From Oscillospiraceae bacterium (GTDB taxonomy: Bacteria > Bacillota > Clostridia > Oscillospirales > Oscillospiraceae), in the NCBI GenBank assembly GCA_015068455.1, contig SVKO01000004.1, positions 62,001 through 126,000 on the forward strand: a stretch of DNA of 64,000 bases, given 5' to 3'. Made by a program: the position numbers and the translations under genes. Below, one piece after another: positions 44,645 through 52,883 of this stretch. Below the pieces are notes generated by a model, which ran no database searches, was not told where the DNA came from, and worked only from the letters and a program-made list of their open reading frames with translations. Position 1 is the first letter of the stretch, and each line of letters opens with the position of its first letter.

Positions 44645-45765
44645 GAGTGATTTTTACCTGCGGCGGCACCGGCGGCCACATCAACCCGGCCCTGGCCGTG
44701 GCGAAGCTCCTGCGCGAGCGCCGTCCCGACAGTGAGATCCTGTTTATCGGCGCCGTCGACGGCATGGAGCAGACCCTCGTTCCCAGGGAGGGCTTCCGCC
44801 TGGAGACCATCAAAATCGATTTTTTTGAGCGTAAGCTGACCCCCAAGGCCCTGTTCCACAATGGAAAGACCGCGCTGCAGATCGGCGGGGCCCTGCGCCG
44901 GGTGGACGCGATCCTGAAGGAATTCCGGCCCGACGTGATCCTGGGCACCGGCGGCTATGCCAGCTTTCCGGCCCTTCGTCAGGGGGCGCGCCGCGGCATT
45001 CCCACCGCGGTGCACGAATCCAACGCCGTGCCCGGCCTGGCCACCCGCATGGTCATGAAAAAGGTGGACCGGATCCTGGTATGCTACGACGAATGCAAGG
45101 AGCAGTATCCCGACCCGGCGAAGGTGAGCGCCGTCGGCATGCCCGTGGGAGAGGAGTTCATCTTCACGAAGCGGGCCGACGCCCGCCGCGCCCTGGGCAT
45201 CGGGGAAGAAGAGCGGCTGATCGTCTCCTGCTGGGGCAGCCTGGGCGCCCGGGAAATGAACAAGAAAATCGCGCGCTTCATCCAGCTGGAGAGTGCGCGT
45301 GATGAATTCCGTCATATCCACGCCACCGGTTCCTACGGCTGGCGGTGGATGCCGGATCTGATCCGGGATATGGGCGTGGATCTGAATGCCCACCCCGGGA
45401 TCGAGATGCGGGAATATATCTACAACATGCCGGAGCTCATGGCGGCGGCGGATCTGGTGATCTGCCGGGCGGGCGCCTCCACGCTCAACGAGGTGGCGGC
45501 CAGCGCCGTGCCGGCGATCATCGTACCGTCGCCCAACGTGACGGACAATCATCAGGAAAAGAATGCCCGGATCCTGGACCGGCGCGGCGCAGCCGTGGTG
45601 GTGCGGGAATCCGAGTGCGACGGCGACAGCCTCTACGCCCTGGCAAGGGAGTTGCTGAGCGATCCCGACCGGCTGAAGGGCATGCGCCGGGCCCTGCAGG
45701 ATATGGCGGTGCTCGATTCCGCCGAACGGATCTACGCGATCCTGCGGGAGCTGGCCGCACGATAA
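44641..45765 (+). CDS. murG: UDP-GlcNAc--lipid I GlcNAc transferase
   Basis: GT28 enzyme of 374 residues: the N-terminal lipid-binding loop TCGGTGGHINPALAVAKLL, GTGGYASFPAL, AVHESNAVPGLATR, and the UDP-GlcNAc site CRAGASTLNEVAAS with a Gln in NHQEKNA. It converts lipid I to lipid II. ATG overlaps the ftsW stop (ATGA). Confidence 0.97.
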   Translation: MRVIFTCGGTGGHINPALAVAKLLRERRPDSEILFIGAVDGMEQTLVPREGFRLETIKIDFFERKLTPKALFHNGKTALQIGGALRRVDAILKEFRPDVILGTGGYASFPALRQGARRGIPTAVHESNAVPGLATRMVMKKVDRILVCYDECKEQYPDPAKVSAVGMPVGEEFIFTKRADARRALGIGEEERLIVSCWGSLGAREMNKKIARFIQLESARDEFRHIHATGSYGWRWMPDLIRDMGVDLNAHPGIEMREYIYNMPELMAAADLVICRAGASTLNEVAASAVPAIIVPSPNVTDNHQEKNARILDRRGAAVVVRESECDGDSLYALARELLSDPDRLKGMRRALQDMAVLDSAERIYAILRELAAR

Positions 45766-45815
45766 AAAGAACCTTCGCATAGGATGGGGAAACCCGACGA
45801 TGCGGAGGGATGAGT

Positions 45816-47069
45816 TTGAAGATTCTGACGATCGAGGGCGGTCGTCCTCTGACCGGCTGCGTCCGCGTCAGCGGCGCAAAGAATGCGGTCCTGCCTCTGC
45901 TCGCCGCCACGGCGGCGCACGGCGGCCGCTATCGCCTGGAAAACTGCCCGGCGCTGTCCGACGTGGACGCCACGGTGGATATCCTGGAGCATCTTGGCTG
46001 CCGCGTGTATCGGAACGCGGACGTCATTGAGGTGGACAGCCGCCCGATGCGCTGTGCGGAGATCCCCCGGGAGAAGATGCTCCGGCTGCGCTCCTCGGTC
46101 ATCTTTCTGGGCGCGCTGCTGGCCCGCTGCGGCCGGGCGCAGCTTTGGCTGCCCGGCGGCTGCTGCATCGGCAGCAGGCCCATCGATCTGCACCTGTCCG
46201 CCCTGCGGGAGCTGGGCGCACAAGTGACCGAGCACGGCGCGCGGGTGCATTGTGCCTGTGAGGCCCTGCGCGGCGGCACGCTGCGCCTGCGGTTCCCCAG
46301 CGTCGGCGCCACGGAGAACATCCTGCTCGCCGGCATGGGCGCCGACGGCCCCGTCACTGTGATCAACGCGGCCCGGGAGCCCGAGGTGGCGGCCCTGGCC
46401 GGGTTCCTGCGCGCCATGGGCGCGGAGATCAGCGGGGAGGGGAGCGGCGTCATCCGTCTGGTCCCGCCCCGAAGGTTCCGGGATGTCCGCTTCCGGGTGC
46501 CGCCGGACCGCATCGAGGCGGCCACCTGGCTGTGTGCCCTGGCCTCCGCCGGCGGCGCCGTGACAGTCAGGAACGTGTGCCCCGATCAGCTTGCCCCCGT
46601 CATCGACTGCCTGCGAAGTGCGGGCATGTCGATCGAATCCCGCGGGCAGACGCTGCACGCGGCGTGTGAGGCGCTGCATGCCGCCGCACCCGTGCGCACC
46701 GGACCGTATCCCGCTTTTCCCACCGACGCCCAGGCGCCGCTGATGGCGGCCCTTCTGAAAGCGGAGGGGACGACGTACATCGAAGAGACGGTGTTTGAGC
46801 ACCGCTTCGGCCACGTGGACGCGCTGCGGGCAATGGGGGCGGATATCGCCGTGTCCGGCACGAAGGCCCGTATCCGGGGCGTGGGCGCATTGCGCGGCGC
46901 CGACGTGGCGGCGACGGATCTGCGCGGCGGCGCTGCCATGGTGATCGCCGCGCTCGGCGCAGAGGGCGTCAGTCATATTACGGAATTACAGCACATCGGC
47001 AGAGGCTATGAGCGCCTCTGCGAAAAGCTCCGCGGCCTGGGCGCCGAGGCTCGACTGGACGCGGAGTGA
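45816..47069 (+). CDS. murA: UDP-N-acetylglucosamine 1-carboxyvinyltransferase
   Basis: EPT fold, 417 residues, with SGAKNAVLPLLAA at the start and LPGGCCIGSRPIDLHL around the catalytic Cys116 (fosfomycin target; the family motif is PGGCxIGxRP with Cys kept here). It catalyses the first step of peptidoglycan synthesis from UDP-GlcNAc and PEP. The upstream ATG at 45810 lies one base from the GGAGG, too close; the TTG at 45816 has 7 nt spacing and is my start. Later text (EVAALAGFLRAMGAEI) also fits. A cluster position after murG is common in Clostridia. Confidence 0.95.
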   Translation: MKILTIEGGRPLTGCVRVSGAKNAVLPLLAATAAHGGRYRLENCPALSDVDATVDILEHLGCRVYRNADVIEVDSRPMRCAEIPREKMLRLRSSVIFLGALLARCGRAQLWLPGGCCIGSRPIDLHLSALRELGAQVTEHGARVHCACEALRGGTLRLRFPSVGATENILLAGMGADGPVTVINAAREPEVAALAGFLRAMGAEISGEGSGVIRLVPPRRFRDVRFRVPPDRIEAATWLCALASAGGAVTVRNVCPDQLAPVIDCLRSAGMSIESRGQTLHAACEALHAAAPVRTGPYPAFPTDAQAPLMAALLKAEGTTYIEETVFEHRFGHVDALRAMGADIAVSGTKARIRGVGALRGADVAATDLRGGAAMVIAALGAEGVSHITELQHIGRGYERLCEKLRGLGAEARLDAE

Positions 47070-47084
47070 CTGGAGGAAACATCA

Positions 47085-48140
47085 ATGAGCAACCAAGTTA
47101 CCGAGCGGCCCGGACAAAAGCGGCAGCCGACTCGGCGCGCCGCACCGCAGCGCACGGCCAGGAAAAGCGCGCCGCAGCGCACGGCCAGGAAAAGCACGCC
47201 GCAGCGCACGGCCAGGAAAAGCACGCCGCAGCGCACGGTCCGGAACAGGCCGAAGCAGGCAACGCGGCGCAGTCGAAAAAAACCGACCCGCAGACGTGTC
47301 GCATTGGGAAAGATCTTTGGCCGGACCTTCGTTCGGCGTCTGGTTACCAGCGTGGCAGTCGCCGTATTCATCGGCCTGGTGCTGATGGCCTTCCTGCGGG
47401 TGCGGAATATCTCTGTGGTGGGGAACTCCATGTATTCCCGGGAAGAGATCCAGGAGGCTTCCGGTATCTCCGAGGGCAGCGCCCTGCTGCTGGTGAACAA
47501 GACCACGGCAGCCAGCCGGATCCGCGCCCAGCTGCCCTATATCGACGAGGTGCGGGTGGGCATCGGCCTTCCCGATACGGTGAAGATCGAGGTCGTGGAG
47601 CTGGAGACCACCTTCGCCGTGGCCGCGGACGACGGCAGCTTCTGGCTCATCAACTCCGGCGGGCGGCTCATTGAGCGCATTACCGGCAAGGACGCGGGGG
47701 ATTATCTGAAAATCGAAGGCGTCCGCATTGAAAGCGGGGAGACGGGCGATCAGGCGAAGGCCGTGGAGGAACCCGAGGCCCCCGCGCCGGAGAAGGAAGA
47801 AAACGAGGAAGAGGAAGAGACCGAGGAAGAGGAGGCCGAGGAACGGCCGCCGGAGGCGAGCGCAGCCGAGCGGCTGGATGCTGCCCTGCAGATCGTGCGT
47901 CAGCTTGCCGAAGAGGACGACATCCGGTCCATCACCTCGGTGGACGTCAGCTCGATCTACGATCTGCAGATCTGGTACGGCACCCGCTTCCAGGTGAAGC
48001 TGGGGGGCACCTCGGAGCTCAGCTACAAGCTTGAGTACATGGTTGCGGCCCTTGCACAGCTCGACAGCTATCAGAGCGGTGTGCTCGATTTGACCTTCCA
48101 GGAGGCAAAAAAAGCGACGTTCATCCCCTGGTCCAGCTAA
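47085..48140 (+). CDS. ftsQ: Cell division protein FtsQ/DivIB
   Basis: A 351-residue bitopic protein. Residues 1-80 are basic, with four 9-residue units of the APQRTARKS type (about 21-54); a TM helix follows (about 87-107, LVTSVAVAVFIGLVLMAFL), then a POTRA domain (VRNISVVGNSMYSREEIQEASGI) and the FtsQ beta domain. The region about 228-262 is very acidic (EENEEEEETEEEEAEE). It helps activate septal synthesis with FtsL/DivIC. The cytosolic tail and acidic insertion are unusual and resemble the low-complexity insertions in the LCP and PBP genes here. Confidence 0.9.
   Translation: MSNQVTERPGQKRQPTRRAAPQRTARKSAPQRTARKSTPQRTARKSTPQRTVRNRPKQATRRSRKKPTRRRVALGKIFGRTFVRRLVTSVAVAVFIGLVLMAFLRVRNISVVGNSMYSREEIQEASGISEGSALLLVNKTTAASRIRAQLPYIDEVRVGIGLPDTVKIEVVELETTFAVAADDGSFWLINSGGRLIERITGKDAGDYLKIEGVRIESGETGDQAKAVEEPEAPAPEKEENEEEEETEEEEAEERPPEASAAERLDAALQIVRQLAEEDDIRSITSVDVSSIYDLQIWYGTRFQVKLGGTSELSYKLEYMVAALAQLDSYQSGVLDLTFQEAKKATFIPWSS
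47145..47247 (+). repeat. 27-bp tandem repeats in ftsQ
   Basis: Copies start at 47145, 47172, 47199 and 47226 (the last partial), period 27 bp, coding PQRTARKS(A/T). DNA identity is nearly complete, so recent slippage is likely. Confidence 0.9.
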
Positions 48141-48177
48141 AAAAGAATAAAATCTTTCCAAAACAGAAGAATTTCTA

Positions 48178-48206
48178 TTGACCAGAACGGATTTTGCAGT
48201 TAGAAT
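48178..48206 (+). promoter_or_regulatory. Separate promoter for ftsZ
   Basis: TTGACC (48178-48183), 17-nt spacer, TAGAAT (48201-48206), in the 158-nt gap between ftsQ and ftsZ. It gives ftsZ its own transcript with a leader of about 85 nt. Confidence 0.7.
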
Positions 48207-48298
48207 AAAAGAGTATAAATGTGTGTATCATATCCCCAGGCTTTTTTAGGGCGATTATGAAGACCATAGAATCGACAGCGTACATAGGAGGAGAGCAT

Positions 48299-49369
48299 AT
48301 GTCCGAAGTTTATGCAGATAAGGTTGTCAATATCAAGGTCATCGGCGTCGGCGGTGCCGGCAACAACGTTGTCAACCGGATGATCGAAAGCGGAATCGAC
48401 GGCGTCGAATTCGTGGCGGTCAATACCGACAGGCAGGACCTGAACAAGTCCAAATGCCCGAACAAGCTGCAGATCGGCGAGAAGCTGACCGGCGGCATGG
48501 GCGCGGGCTCCAAGCCCGACACCGGCAAGAAAGCTGCCGAGGAATCCCGCGCGGTCATTGCCAAGACCCTTGAGGGCGCGGACATGGTCTTCATCACCGC
48601 CGGCATGGGCGGCGGCACTGGCACCGGCGCAGCGCCCATCATTGCGGATCTGGCTCACGAGGCCGGCATCCTCACCGTCGGCGTTGTGACCAAGCCCTTC
48701 CGTTTTGAAGGCGCCAACCGTATGCGCCAGGCCGAATCCGGCATTGCCGCGCTGTCCGACAAGGTCGATTCGCTGATCATTATCCCCAACGATCGGCTGA
48801 AGTATGTGACCGACCAGAAGATCACCTTTGCCAACGCCTTCGGCATTGCCGACGACGTGCTCAAGCAGGCGGTCTCTTCCATCTCCCAGCTGGTGAGCTA
48901 CTCCGAGAAGGTCATCATCAACCTCGACTTCGCCGACGTATCCTCCGTGATGAAGGATGCCGGCCGCGCTCACATGGGCGTGGGCGTCGCCGCCGGCCGT
49001 GACAAGGCCGAGGTCGCCGCGCAGATGGCTGTCGCCTCTCCGCTGCTCGAGACCTCCATCAACGGCGCCACCGGCGTGCTGATCAACGTGACCGGCGCCC
49101 CGGATCTGGGCCTGGACGACGTGGAGACTGCCGCCAATATCGTCATGGAAGCCGCCAACCCCGAGGCCAACATCATCTTCGGCGCCGCCTTTGACGACGC
49201 CTATGAGGATGAGATGCGCGTCACCGTCATCGCCACCGGCTTCGGCGACAAGGAGCAGGTGGCTGCGAAGCCCGGCTTCTTTGCCGATCGCCCCGCAGAG
49301 CAGGCGCCCATCGCCACCGACGAGGATGTGGACGACATCGACGCCATTTTCTCCATCTTCAACAAGTAA
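48299..49369 (+). CDS. ftsZ: Cell division protein FtsZ
   Basis: Tubulin-like GTPase, 356 residues. IGVGGAGNNVVNRMIESGI starts the G domain; the tubulin signature is GMGGGTGTGAAP, and NLDFADVSSVM is the T7 loop. The C-terminal part ends with a short acidic tail (DEDVDDIDAIFSIFNK); its conserved end for FtsA/SepF binding is DIDAIFSIF rather than the more common DIPxFL. AGGAGGAGAG precedes the ATG at 48299. No ftsA is visible in the window. Confidence 0.98.
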   Translation: MSEVYADKVVNIKVIGVGGAGNNVVNRMIESGIDGVEFVAVNTDRQDLNKSKCPNKLQIGEKLTGGMGAGSKPDTGKKAAEESRAVIAKTLEGADMVFITAGMGGGTGTGAAPIIADLAHEAGILTVGVVTKPFRFEGANRMRQAESGIAALSDKVDSLIIIPNDRLKYVTDQKITFANAFGIADDVLKQAVSSISQLVSYSEKVIINLDFADVSSVMKDAGRAHMGVGVAAGRDKAEVAAQMAVASPLLETSINGATGVLINVTGAPDLGLDDVETAANIVMEAANPEANIIFGAAFDDAYEDEMRVTVIATGFGDKEQVAAKPGFFADRPAEQAPIATDEDVDDIDAIFSIFNK

Positions 49370-49383
49370 ATCCAAGACTGCCC

Positions 49384-49419
49384 GCAGCGGCTCCGTGATT
49401 TCCGGAGCCGCTGCTTTTT
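49384..49419 (+). terminator. Terminator after ftsZ
   Basis: GCAGCGGCTCCG and CGGAGCCGCTGC pair perfectly, followed by TTTTTC. Confidence 0.9.
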
Positions 49420-49444
49420 CGCCCGAAAATTCTTCTCCAGGCGC

Positions 49445-49473
49445 TTTACTTTTACGGTTTAATCTGCTAAAAT
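49445..49473 (+). promoter_or_regulatory. Promoter for the yerC-methyltransferase-hslO genes
   Basis: TTTACT (49445-49450), 17-nt spacer, TAAAAT (49468-49473), 40 nt upstream of the start. Confidence 0.6.
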
Positions 49474-49512
49474 AATAGAGAAAAAAGAATCCATACTGGA
49501 GGTGCGTGGAAC

Positions 49513-49812
49513 GTGAACAGCCGAAACAAACAGACGAATCCCGATCATGATCTGTACAAGGCGATCCTGCTTCTGGAATCCCCGGAGGAGTGCTATAACT
49601 TTTTCTGCGACCTGTGCACCATGTCCGAAATGAAGGCCATGGAGCAGCGGTTCGAGGTGGCCAAGCTGCTGAGCGAGGGGAAGATCTACAATGATATCCT
49701 TGAACTGACCGGCACCAGCTCCGCCACCATCAGCCGCGTCAACCGCAGCCTGCACTACGGCAAAGATTCCTATTGGGAGCTGTTCCGCAAGCTGAAGGAG
49801 CAGGAGGAATGA
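49513..49812 (+). CDS. YerC/YecD family TrpR-related regulator
   Basis: A 99-residue helical protein with a TrpR-like helix-turn-helix (MEQRFEVAKLLSEGKIYNDI then LTGTSSATISRVNRSLHYG). The LYKAILLLESPEECYNFF start is typical of YerC. The GTG at 49513 follows GGAGGTG. The stop overlaps the methyltransferase ATG by 4 nt. Targets are unknown; the family is related to TrpR but no tryptophan genes lie nearby. Confidence 0.92.
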   Translation: MNSRNKQTNPDHDLYKAILLLESPEECYNFFCDLCTMSEMKAMEQRFEVAKLLSEGKIYNDILELTGTSSATISRVNRSLHYGKDSYWELFRKLKEQEE

Positions 49813-50552
49813 ACGCCTATACGTCTCTGGCGGAGGCTTATGACCGGCTGACATGGGACGTGGATTATTCCCGGATACTGGACTTCCTGGAGGCGCTGCT
49901 GCAAGCCCGGGGCAAGCACCCGCAGACGGTGCTGGACCTCGCCTGCGGCACCGGCTCCTTGTCCGTTCTTCTGGCAAAACGGGGCTACCGCGTCATCGGT
50001 GCGGACATGTCCGAGGATATGCTCGCCGTCGCCTCGGAGAAGGCGAACGAGCTGGAGGAGAACGTCCCGTTTTTCATCTGCCAGCGCATGGAGCGTCTCG
50101 CCCTGCCGGAGCCCGTGGATTGCGTTGTGTGCTGTCTGGACAGCCTGAACTATATCACGGACCCCGCCGCATGCCGGAAGGCGCTGGGGCGGATCTGGGC
50201 GGCCCTGCGCCCCGGCGGGATCTTCCTGTTCGATGTGAATACGCCGGAAAAGCTCCGGGCCATGGACGGGCAGGTCTTCCTGGACGAAGACGAGGACGTC
50301 TACTGCGTCTGGCGCGGCGCCTTTGACGAGGCCGCGCGGATCTGCTCCTACGGTATGGATCTGTTCCTGCGCCAGGGGGCGCTTTGGCAGCGCAGCTTTG
50401 AAGAGCACCGGGAATACGCCTATACCCGCCGGGAACTGGAGACCTGGCTGCATGATGCGGGCTTTGCCGATATCCGCGTGTTCGGCGACGGGCGCATGGA
50501 GCCGCCTGCGGAGGGAGAGCAGCGCATTTATTTTTCCGCTTGTAAGGAGTAA
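49809..50552 (+). CDS. Class I SAM-dependent methyltransferase
   Basis: A 247-residue Rossmann-type methyltransferase: motif I VLDLACGTGSLSVLLAKRG, motif II VIGADMSEDMLAVA, motif IV DCVVCCLDSLNYI. Small-molecule or protein target is not clear. The ATG at 49809 overlaps the upstream stop (ATGA); no other start has a good ribosome site. It is followed by hslO after 4 nt. Often annotated as a generic methyltransferase. Confidence 0.88.
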   Translation: MNAYTSLAEAYDRLTWDVDYSRILDFLEALLQARGKHPQTVLDLACGTGSLSVLLAKRGYRVIGADMSEDMLAVASEKANELEENVPFFICQRMERLALPEPVDCVVCCLDSLNYITDPAACRKALGRIWAALRPGGIFLFDVNTPEKLRAMDGQVFLDEDEDVYCVWRGAFDEAARICSYGMDLFLRQGALWQRSFEEHREYAYTRRELETWLHDAGFADIRVFGDGRMEPPAEGEQRIYFSACKE

Positions 50553-50556
50553 CAAA

Positions 50557-51432
50557 ATGGACCATATCATCCGCGCCATGTCGAGCGACGGCTTTGTGAA
50601 AGCTGTGGCCGTCGTTTCCACCGATCTTGTGGAGCGCGCAAGAAATATCCACCATACGACGGCGGTCGCCACGGCGGCCCTGGGCCGCGTGCTGTCCGCC
50701 GCCTCCATGATGGGCAACATGCAGAAGATCGAGGAGGGCTCCCTGACCCTGCAGTTCAAGGGCGGCGGGCCCCTGGGTACGATCCTGGCGGTATCCGACG
50801 CCCACGGAAACGTCCGGGGCTATGTGGACAATCCGGTGATCAGCCTGATGGAGAAGTATCCCGGCAAGCTGGACGTGGGCGCCGCCGTGGGCGCCGACGG
50901 CATGCTGACCGTGATCCGGGACCTGCACATGAAGGAGCCGTATGTGGGCTCCGTAGCCCTGGCCACCGGGGAGATCGGCGACGATATCGCGGCCTACTTT
51001 GCCCACAGCGAGCAGACCCCCACCGCCTGCGGCCTGGGCGTGCTGGTCAACCCTGACCAAAGCGTGCGGTGCGCCGGCGGTTATCTGGTGCAGCTGCTGC
51101 CCGGCGCCCCGGAGGACGTGATCAGCCGGGTGGAGATCGGCATCATGAACGCCGGCGCCGTGACGAACATGCTTGAGAACGGCCTGGACGGGGCGGGGAT
51201 CATCCGCGCCGTGCTGGAAAACTTCGAGGTGGAGCTGTTTGAGCCGGAGCCGGTGGCGTACCGGTGCTACTGCTCCCGGGAGCGGGTCACTGCCGCGCTC
51301 ATCAGTCTGGGCCGGGAAGAGCTGGGCGAAATGGCCCGCGAGGGGAAGGACGTGCACATGTCCTGCCAGTTCTGCGACGCGGATTATGTGTTCACCCCGG
51401 CGGAGTTGGAAGCGATTCTGGAGGGGTTATAA
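50557..51432 (+). CDS. hslO: Redox-regulated chaperone Hsp33
   Basis: Hsp33 of 291 residues: N-terminal core with LGRVLSAASMMGNM, and the C-terminal redox switch YRCYCSRERV ... CQFCDADYVF, giving the CxC...CxxC zinc-binding four-Cys set. On oxidation these Cys form disulfides and the chaperone becomes active. AAGGAG precedes the ATG at 50557. Confidence 0.97.
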   Translation: MDHIIRAMSSDGFVKAVAVVSTDLVERARNIHHTTAVATAALGRVLSAASMMGNMQKIEEGSLTLQFKGGGPLGTILAVSDAHGNVRGYVDNPVISLMEKYPGKLDVGAAVGADGMLTVIRDLHMKEPYVGSVALATGEIGDDIAAYFAHSEQTPTACGLGVLVNPDQSVRCAGGYLVQLLPGAPEDVISRVEIGIMNAGAVTNMLENGLDGAGIIRAVLENFEVELFEPEPVAYRCYCSRERVTAALISLGREELGEMAREGKDVHMSCQFCDADYVFTPAELEAILEGL

Positions 51433-51448
51433 AAATAGAAAAAACAGC

Positions 51449-51477
51449 TTGACAAAAAAGCGCCTTCTATGTATAAT
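51449..51477 (+). promoter_or_regulatory. Strong promoter of the tRNA cluster
   Basis: Consensus TTGACA (51449-51454), 17-nt spacer, consensus TATAAT (51472-51477), 33 nt before tRNA-Val. Confidence 0.9.
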
Positions 51478-51509
51478 AAGCTACGTCCGCTGCGATGCGG
51501 CGGCGTTTT

Positions 51510-51585
51510 GGAAGGTTAGCTCAGCTGGGAGAGCACCTGCCTTACAAGCAGGGGGTCACAGGTTCGAGCCCTGTACTTTCCACCA
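51510..51585 (+). tRNA. tRNA-Val (anticodon TAC)
   Basis: 76 nt including an encoded CCA. Acceptor GGAAGGT/ACTTTCC, anticodon stem CTGCC/GGCAG-type with loop CTTACAA, and a TTCGAGCC T-loop. Confidence 0.96.
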
Positions 51586-51590
51586 TATAT

Positions 51591-51667
51591 GGCCCGGTGG
51601 TGCAGTCGGTTAGCACGCCAGCCTGTCACGCTGGAGGTCGACGGTTCGAGTCCGTTCCGGGTCGCCA
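51591..51667 (+). tRNA. tRNA-Asp (anticodon GTC)
   Basis: 77 nt with encoded CCA; acceptor GGCCCGG/CCGGGTC; anticodon loop CTGTCAC. It would be a substrate of the GluQRS encoded at 31063. Confidence 0.96.
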
Positions 51668-51702
51668 TTTTAAAACGGGGTGATTCACATCACCCCACAT
51701 AT

Positions 51703-51778
<76 letters not shown>

Positions 51779-51781
51779 TTT

Positions 51782-51857
51782 GCGGGTGTAGCTCATCCGG
51801 TAGAGCGCCACCTTGCCAAGGTGGAGGTAGCGAGTTCGAGCCTCGTCACCCGCTCCA
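51782..51857 (+). tRNA. tRNA-Gly (anticodon GCC)
   Basis: 76 nt with encoded CCA; acceptor GCGGGTG/CACCCGC; anticodon loop TTGCCAA. Confidence 0.96.
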
Positions 51858-51860
51858 AAC

Positions 51861-51890
51861 AAATAAGGAACGCATATGCGTTCCTTATTT
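51861..51890. repeat. Perfect 30-bp palindrome between tRNA-Gly and tRNA-Cys
   Basis: AAATAAGGAACGCAT followed by its exact reverse complement. It could terminate or slow transcription between the two tRNAs, or be a processing structure. Confidence 0.8.
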
Positions 51891-51895
51891 CATAC

Positions 51896-51970
51896 GGTGC
51901 CATAGCCAAGTGGTAAGGCAAAGGTCTGCAAAACCTTCATTCCCCGGTTCAAATCCGGGTGGCACCTCCA
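51896..51970 (+). tRNA. tRNA-Cys (anticodon GCA), target of island insertion
   Basis: 75 nt with encoded CCA; acceptor GGTGCCA/TGGCACC; anticodon loop TCTGCAA. Bases from 51926 onward are repeated at 63388, showing that an element integrated into the 3' half while leaving a complete tRNA. Confidence 0.96.
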
Positions 51971-51974
51971 AAAA
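51926..51974 (+). repeat. attL: left 49-bp direct repeat (tRNA-Cys 3' half)
   Basis: Identical over 49 bases to 63388-63436, starting CTGCAAAACC in the anticodon loop and ending in the A run after CCTCC. Together they fit the core of a tRNA-targeting site-specific recombination event. Confidence 0.9.
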
Positions 51975-52003
51975 ATCCGACCATGCAAATGGTCGGATTT
52001 TTT
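51971..52003 (+). terminator. Terminator of the tRNA cluster
   Basis: AAAAATCCGACCAT and ATGGTCGGATTTTTT, directly after the tRNA-Cys CCA. Confidence 0.9.
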
Positions 52004-52127
52004 GGTGATTTTATGGAATTTCGGTGGTTTTTATATCTAAATAATTAGATTTCGACAGAATGACTGCTGTTGAATTTGGCTGGTATAATCACGCATTTTG
52101 GCCTCTTGTCCTTGTGCTATCCATACT

Positions 52128-52161
52128 ATAACCACACGCTGACCGCTTTTTGTGGTTATTT
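52128..52161. repeat. Left-end arm-type repeats
   Basis: ATAACCACAC (52128-52137, inverted) and TGTGGTTATTT (52151-52161) share a core that recurs at the other end of the island (63304-63314). They resemble integrase arm-binding sites, by analogy only. Confidence 0.4.
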
Positions 52162-52172
52162 TTATGGTTATT

Positions 52173-52312
52173 TTACAGTGCGAAATCGCGGATTGTTTCC
52201 TCCATAAATCGATCGGTAGTCGTTACATAGACTCTCTCAGTAATATTAGAAATACTATGACCCAGGTAGTCTGCCACAAGTTTTCGATTGCCGTTTGTAT
52301 ATTCGTAGAAAT
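52173..52312 (-). pseudogene. Tyrosine integrase, C-terminal remnant
   Basis: The minus strand reads to a stop at 52173 through FYEYTNGNRKLVADYLGHS followed by SNITERVYVTTTDRF. The LGHS...Y spacing is the C-terminal catalytic signature of tyrosine recombinases (LGH with the nucleophile Tyr in ITERVYV). The frame has no N-terminal half: upstream sequence belongs instead to the XRE remnant on the other strand. Placement beside attL, pointing at it, is what an integrase of a tRNA-targeting element would have. The gene is dead; the upper boundary is approximate. Confidence 0.75.
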
Positions 52313-52525
52313 ATTGAACTTGCAAATGCCCTTAATACGACAGCTGATGAATTGTTACAGGACAGCTTGGAAAACACTGCAGTAATTACTCAATGTAGCT
52401 TTAGCAATTTGCTGGCGGACTGTTCTTCCTACGAACAAAAGGTGTTATTAGACATTATTACGGCGGCAAAGGAAACGCTTAGAAATAACGAAATGCGCAT
52501 TTCTTCCCATCGCAATAAATGGTAG
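52295..52525 (+). pseudogene. XRE-family regulator, C-terminal remnant
   Basis: The frame reads IELANALNTTADELLQDSLE, the end of a Cro/C1-type helix-turn-helix domain (last helix and linker), and a C-terminal tail with LLADCSSYEQKVLLDIIT. Helices 1-3 are missing: only the final 76 residues remain, starting at a TTG without ribosome site. Its 5' end overlaps the integrase remnant, so one deletion probably fused the two truncated genes. XRE regulators next to the integrase are common in conjugative and phage-like elements. Confidence 0.65.
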
Positions 52526-52883
52526 TATGTTCAGAGAATAATTGGAATACACTTATAGTTAAATTATAAACTGAGAGTATGAAATAGAAAATGATTAGAC
52601 GAACCAATGAAGATATAGTGTAAACAAGACAGGCTTCTGATTATTGTCCAGAAGCCTGTCTTAATGTTAGGTATTCTTAAGTATTGTAGTCATTGTTCTT
52701 GTCTTGCAAAGCATCTCCAAATACACAACTGCGGCGACATAGACACATACAGCGATAATTCCAGAATAATGAACTTTTTTCACGAGTCATTGACTATATT
52801 ATTCCATGACCAAAGTCGTTTAATGGCATCAGTTGTAATTGGAGTTTTTGACCGTTTCTTATCAGCAGACTAGCTGTATAAAC
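52526..52883. other. Gene-free stretch with a hairpin
   Basis: No convincing gene. The only structure is the 52626-52662 hairpin. A 69-codon frame at 52664 has no ribosome site and is not supported. Confidence 0.6.
52626..52662 (-). terminator. Likely terminator downstream of the HD-RyR gene
   Basis: AAGACAGGCTTCTG pairs with CAGAAGCCTGTCTT over a 9-nt loop; the minus strand continues with TTGTTT. It is 220 nt past the HD-RyR stop. Confidence 0.6.

Noticed and set aside
52664-52873. 69-codon frame left of the HD-RyR gene
   Set aside because: No ribosome site, no recognisable domain, starts at the edge of a hairpin.
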